From the NCBI RefSeq assembly GCF_002836945.1, contig NZ_NIJM01000037.1, positions 1 to 43,098 on the forward strand: a stretch of 43,098 nt of DNA, read 5' to 3'. The notes beneath the pieces were generated by a model. That model was not told the DNA's origin, did no database searches, and saw only the letters and a program-made list of their open reading frames with translations. This DNA is from Shewanella chilikensis (GTDB lineage Bacteria; Pseudomonadota; Gammaproteobacteria; Enterobacterales; Shewanellaceae). Positions 40,367 through 43,098 of the stretch are shown one piece after another. The position numbers and the translations under genes are program-made. Each line of letters begins with the position of its first letter. The first letter of the stretch is position 1.

Positions 40367-40930
40367 ATGGCCAAGATAGACCAGCAGTTGTTCAATGCTC
40401 GGGCGCACGCGCTCGAAAAAGAATATGAACTTTGTCCCAAGTGCGGCAGTGAGCTCTCCGTGCGCCACAGTAAGCATGGTGGCTTCATTGGCTGCAATAA
40501 TTATCCAGCGTGTGATTACACCCGACCTTTGGTGCAGCACGAATCCATCGACTCTCAGCCTATTCCAGGCTCCGAGTGTCCCCAGTGTGGCCACGAGTTA
40601 GCGGTCAAATCGGGGCGCTTTGGTATTTTTATTGGTTGTACCCAGTATCCACAATGCACCCATATCGAGCGACACGATCAGCAGGAAGAGGCTGAAAAAG
40701 TGCCTTGTCCTCAGTGTAATAGCGGAGTGCTTGAGCATAGGACCAGCAAGTTCGGCAAGAGCTTCTATGCCTGCAGCAACTACCCCAAGTGCAAGTTTCT
40801 GGTGAATTTTCCTCCTCGGGCAGAAGCTTGCCCTGAATGCGGTTTCGGGATTCTGGTAGAGCGCAAGGGCGCTGCCGGCGACAGACTGGAATGTCCCCGT
40901 AAGGAATGTAAGTACAAGCGAACTCTGTGA
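40367..40930 (+). CDS. yrdD: Topoisomerase-like zinc-ribbon protein YrdD
   Basis: A 187-aa protein with zinc ribbons like those at the C-terminus of topoisomerase I: CPKCGSELSVRHSKHGGFIG-C, CPQCGHELAVKSGRFGIFIG-C, CPQCNSGVLEHRTSKFGKSF and a C-terminal CPECGFGILVER with CPRKECKY. It lacks the catalytic topoisomerase part. It is the E. coli YrdD type, next to tsaC as in E. coli. The role is unknown but it probably binds nucleic acid. Confidence 0.9.
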   Translation: MAKIDQQLFNARAHALEKEYELCPKCGSELSVRHSKHGGFIGCNNYPACDYTRPLVQHESIDSQPIPGSECPQCGHELAVKSGRFGIFIGCTQYPQCTHIERHDQQEEAEKVPCPQCNSGVLEHRTSKFGKSFYACSNYPKCKFLVNFPPRAEACPECGFGILVERKGAAGDRLECPRKECKYKRTL

Positions 40931-41012
40931 TCCGGCTCAATATGTGACTATAATCACCTCCGCTGTCGCCGAGGGCGTTCAGCCGTCTTTGTCTCTATAA
41001 AAGGTACACTCA

Positions 41013-42516
<1,504 letters not shown>

Positions 42517-42525
42517 TTAGTGAGG

Positions 42526-42560
42526 GTAACCAATAAGCCTTAATCTGGCTTATTGGTTAC
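42526..42560. other. Long hairpin at the convergent hemF/hemoglobin ends
   Basis: A 14-bp perfect stem (42526-42539 with 42547-42560, loop TTAATCT) covers the end of the truncated hemoglobin gene (its stop is at 42550-42552). There is no T-tract, so it may stabilise 3' ends or work with Rho. Confidence 0.6.
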
Positions 42561-42981
42561 GCATATGGTCTGCTAACTGAGCGATAGCATTGAAAATCAC
42601 CTTCCTGTGCTCTGGATCCTTCAGGTTGGCCTCCAGCGAGGCCCTCATGCATAACAGCCACTGATCGCGCATTCTTTCATCAACGGCAAACGGCATGTGT
42701 CTGGCTCTCAGCGCCGGGTGGCCATATTTGGCTTGATACAGCTGAGGCCCTCCCAACCAACCGCTGAGAAACTCATATAGTTTCTGCTCCGATTGTGCCA
42801 GCGGAGCCTGATGTATGGACAGGAGTTCCTGAGTATCCGGCCGCGTTTGCATCTGCTGATAAAAGCTCTTGGCTATGGCGCGTATCGTCTCGTCGCCACC
42901 AATCAGATCATAGGCGTTGGACTGGGTGGGGTCCCGCTCGGCCTCGGGTTTGCGATTGATAATTTTCTTTAGCCAGTTCAT
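42550..42981 (-). CDS. Group II truncated hemoglobin
   Basis: A short 2-on-2 globin that binds heme and, in related bacteria, O2 or NO. The 143-aa product has the group II pattern: YDLIGGDETIRAIAKSFYQQ, FLSGWLGGPQLYQAKYGHPA, the proximal-histidine region ARHMPFAVDE and the helix-G tryptophan in RDQWLLCMRASL. The start at 42981 (MNWLKKIINRK) is chosen because the frame upstream has no homology; the ribosome site is weak. It converges with hemF. The basic N-terminal extension of about 20 residues is mildly unusual. Confidence 0.9.
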   Translation of the reverse strand: MNWLKKIINRKPEAERDPTQSNAYDLIGGDETIRAIAKSFYQQMQTRPDTQELLSIHQAPLAQSEQKLYEFLSGWLGGPQLYQAKYGHPALRARHMPFAVDERMRDQWLLCMRASLEANLKDPEHRKVIFNAIAQLADHMRNQ

Positions 42982-43052
42982 TTTCGTGTTGAATCTTGTT
43001 GTCGATTTTGGCGCCAGTATACAATGAAAACCCCATAGGTCGGGCAATGTAG

Positions 43053-43086
43053 ATCAGATAAGGATCGGTTGACCGATCCTTCTGAT
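43053..43086. other. Hairpin at the right window edge
   Basis: A 10-bp perfect stem (43060-43069 with 43072-43081) is extended by five more pairs past a 2-nt bulge. There is no T-tract on either strand. It could be a regulatory dyad for the hemoglobin gene or the neighbour outside the window. Confidence 0.5.
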
Positions 43087-43098
43087 GAGAGACAATCG

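Overview
The window covers the replication origin region of a gammaproteobacterial chromosome, most likely Shewanella. Three things point there: the gene order mnmE-yidC-yidD-rnpA-rpmH / dnaA-dnaN-recF-gyrB, then an HDOD gene, glyQS, tag and fadBA-pepQ-yigZ-trkH-hemG; a FadB whose start and length fit Shewanella FadB as I remember it; and a second TrkH in a def-fmt-rsmB-trkA operon. I cannot name the species.

Region 1-2200 is a low-gene-density patch left of the 3' end of mnmE. It holds the C-terminal remnant of a UvrA-like ABC ATPase running off the window edge, a signal-peptide-like scrap, one secreted protein of unknown function, about 0.7 kb of AT-rich DNA without a convincing gene, and a large inverted repeat. 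The last 18 bp of mnmE look like the attachment site used by SGI1-type integrative elements, so this patch is probably an eroded genomic-island scar.

Region 2201-6005 (all minus) is mnmE, yidC, yidD, rnpA and rpmH, for tRNA modification, membrane insertion and RNase P/L34. Region 6060-6444 is the putative oriC: a perfect DnaA box and 13 GATC (Dam/SeqA) sites within 282 bp. dnaA, dnaN, recF and gyrB follow on the plus strand to 12485. An HDOD gene, glyQS (minus), tag plus a small membrane protein, a large propeller-amidohydrolase, a MOSC gene and tusA occupy 12.6-21.8 kb.

Three perfect copies of the 16-bp ParB-binding site parS (TGTTCCACGTGGAACA) lie at 17740, 19017 and 21899, making this the probable chromosomal centromere. 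No parAB is present in the window.

Region 22.1-30.8 kb has fadBA (minus) facing pepQ-yigZ-trkH-hemG (plus), with a PsrA-like operator between them. A BigR/YgaV-type ArsR regulator then sits between hemG and a second HemG-like flavodoxin. speG follows. Next is a divergent pair of operons: def-fmt-rsmB-trkA-trkH2 (minus) and a LysM gene-dprA-smg (plus). A 459-bp gap comes before yrdD-tsaC-hemF, and the window ends with a group II truncated hemoglobin. Most genes are housekeeping. The unusual content is the parS cluster, the mnmE-linked scar, the HemG/ArsR arrangement and a few structured intergenic sequences. I did not find a clearly novel multi-gene system.
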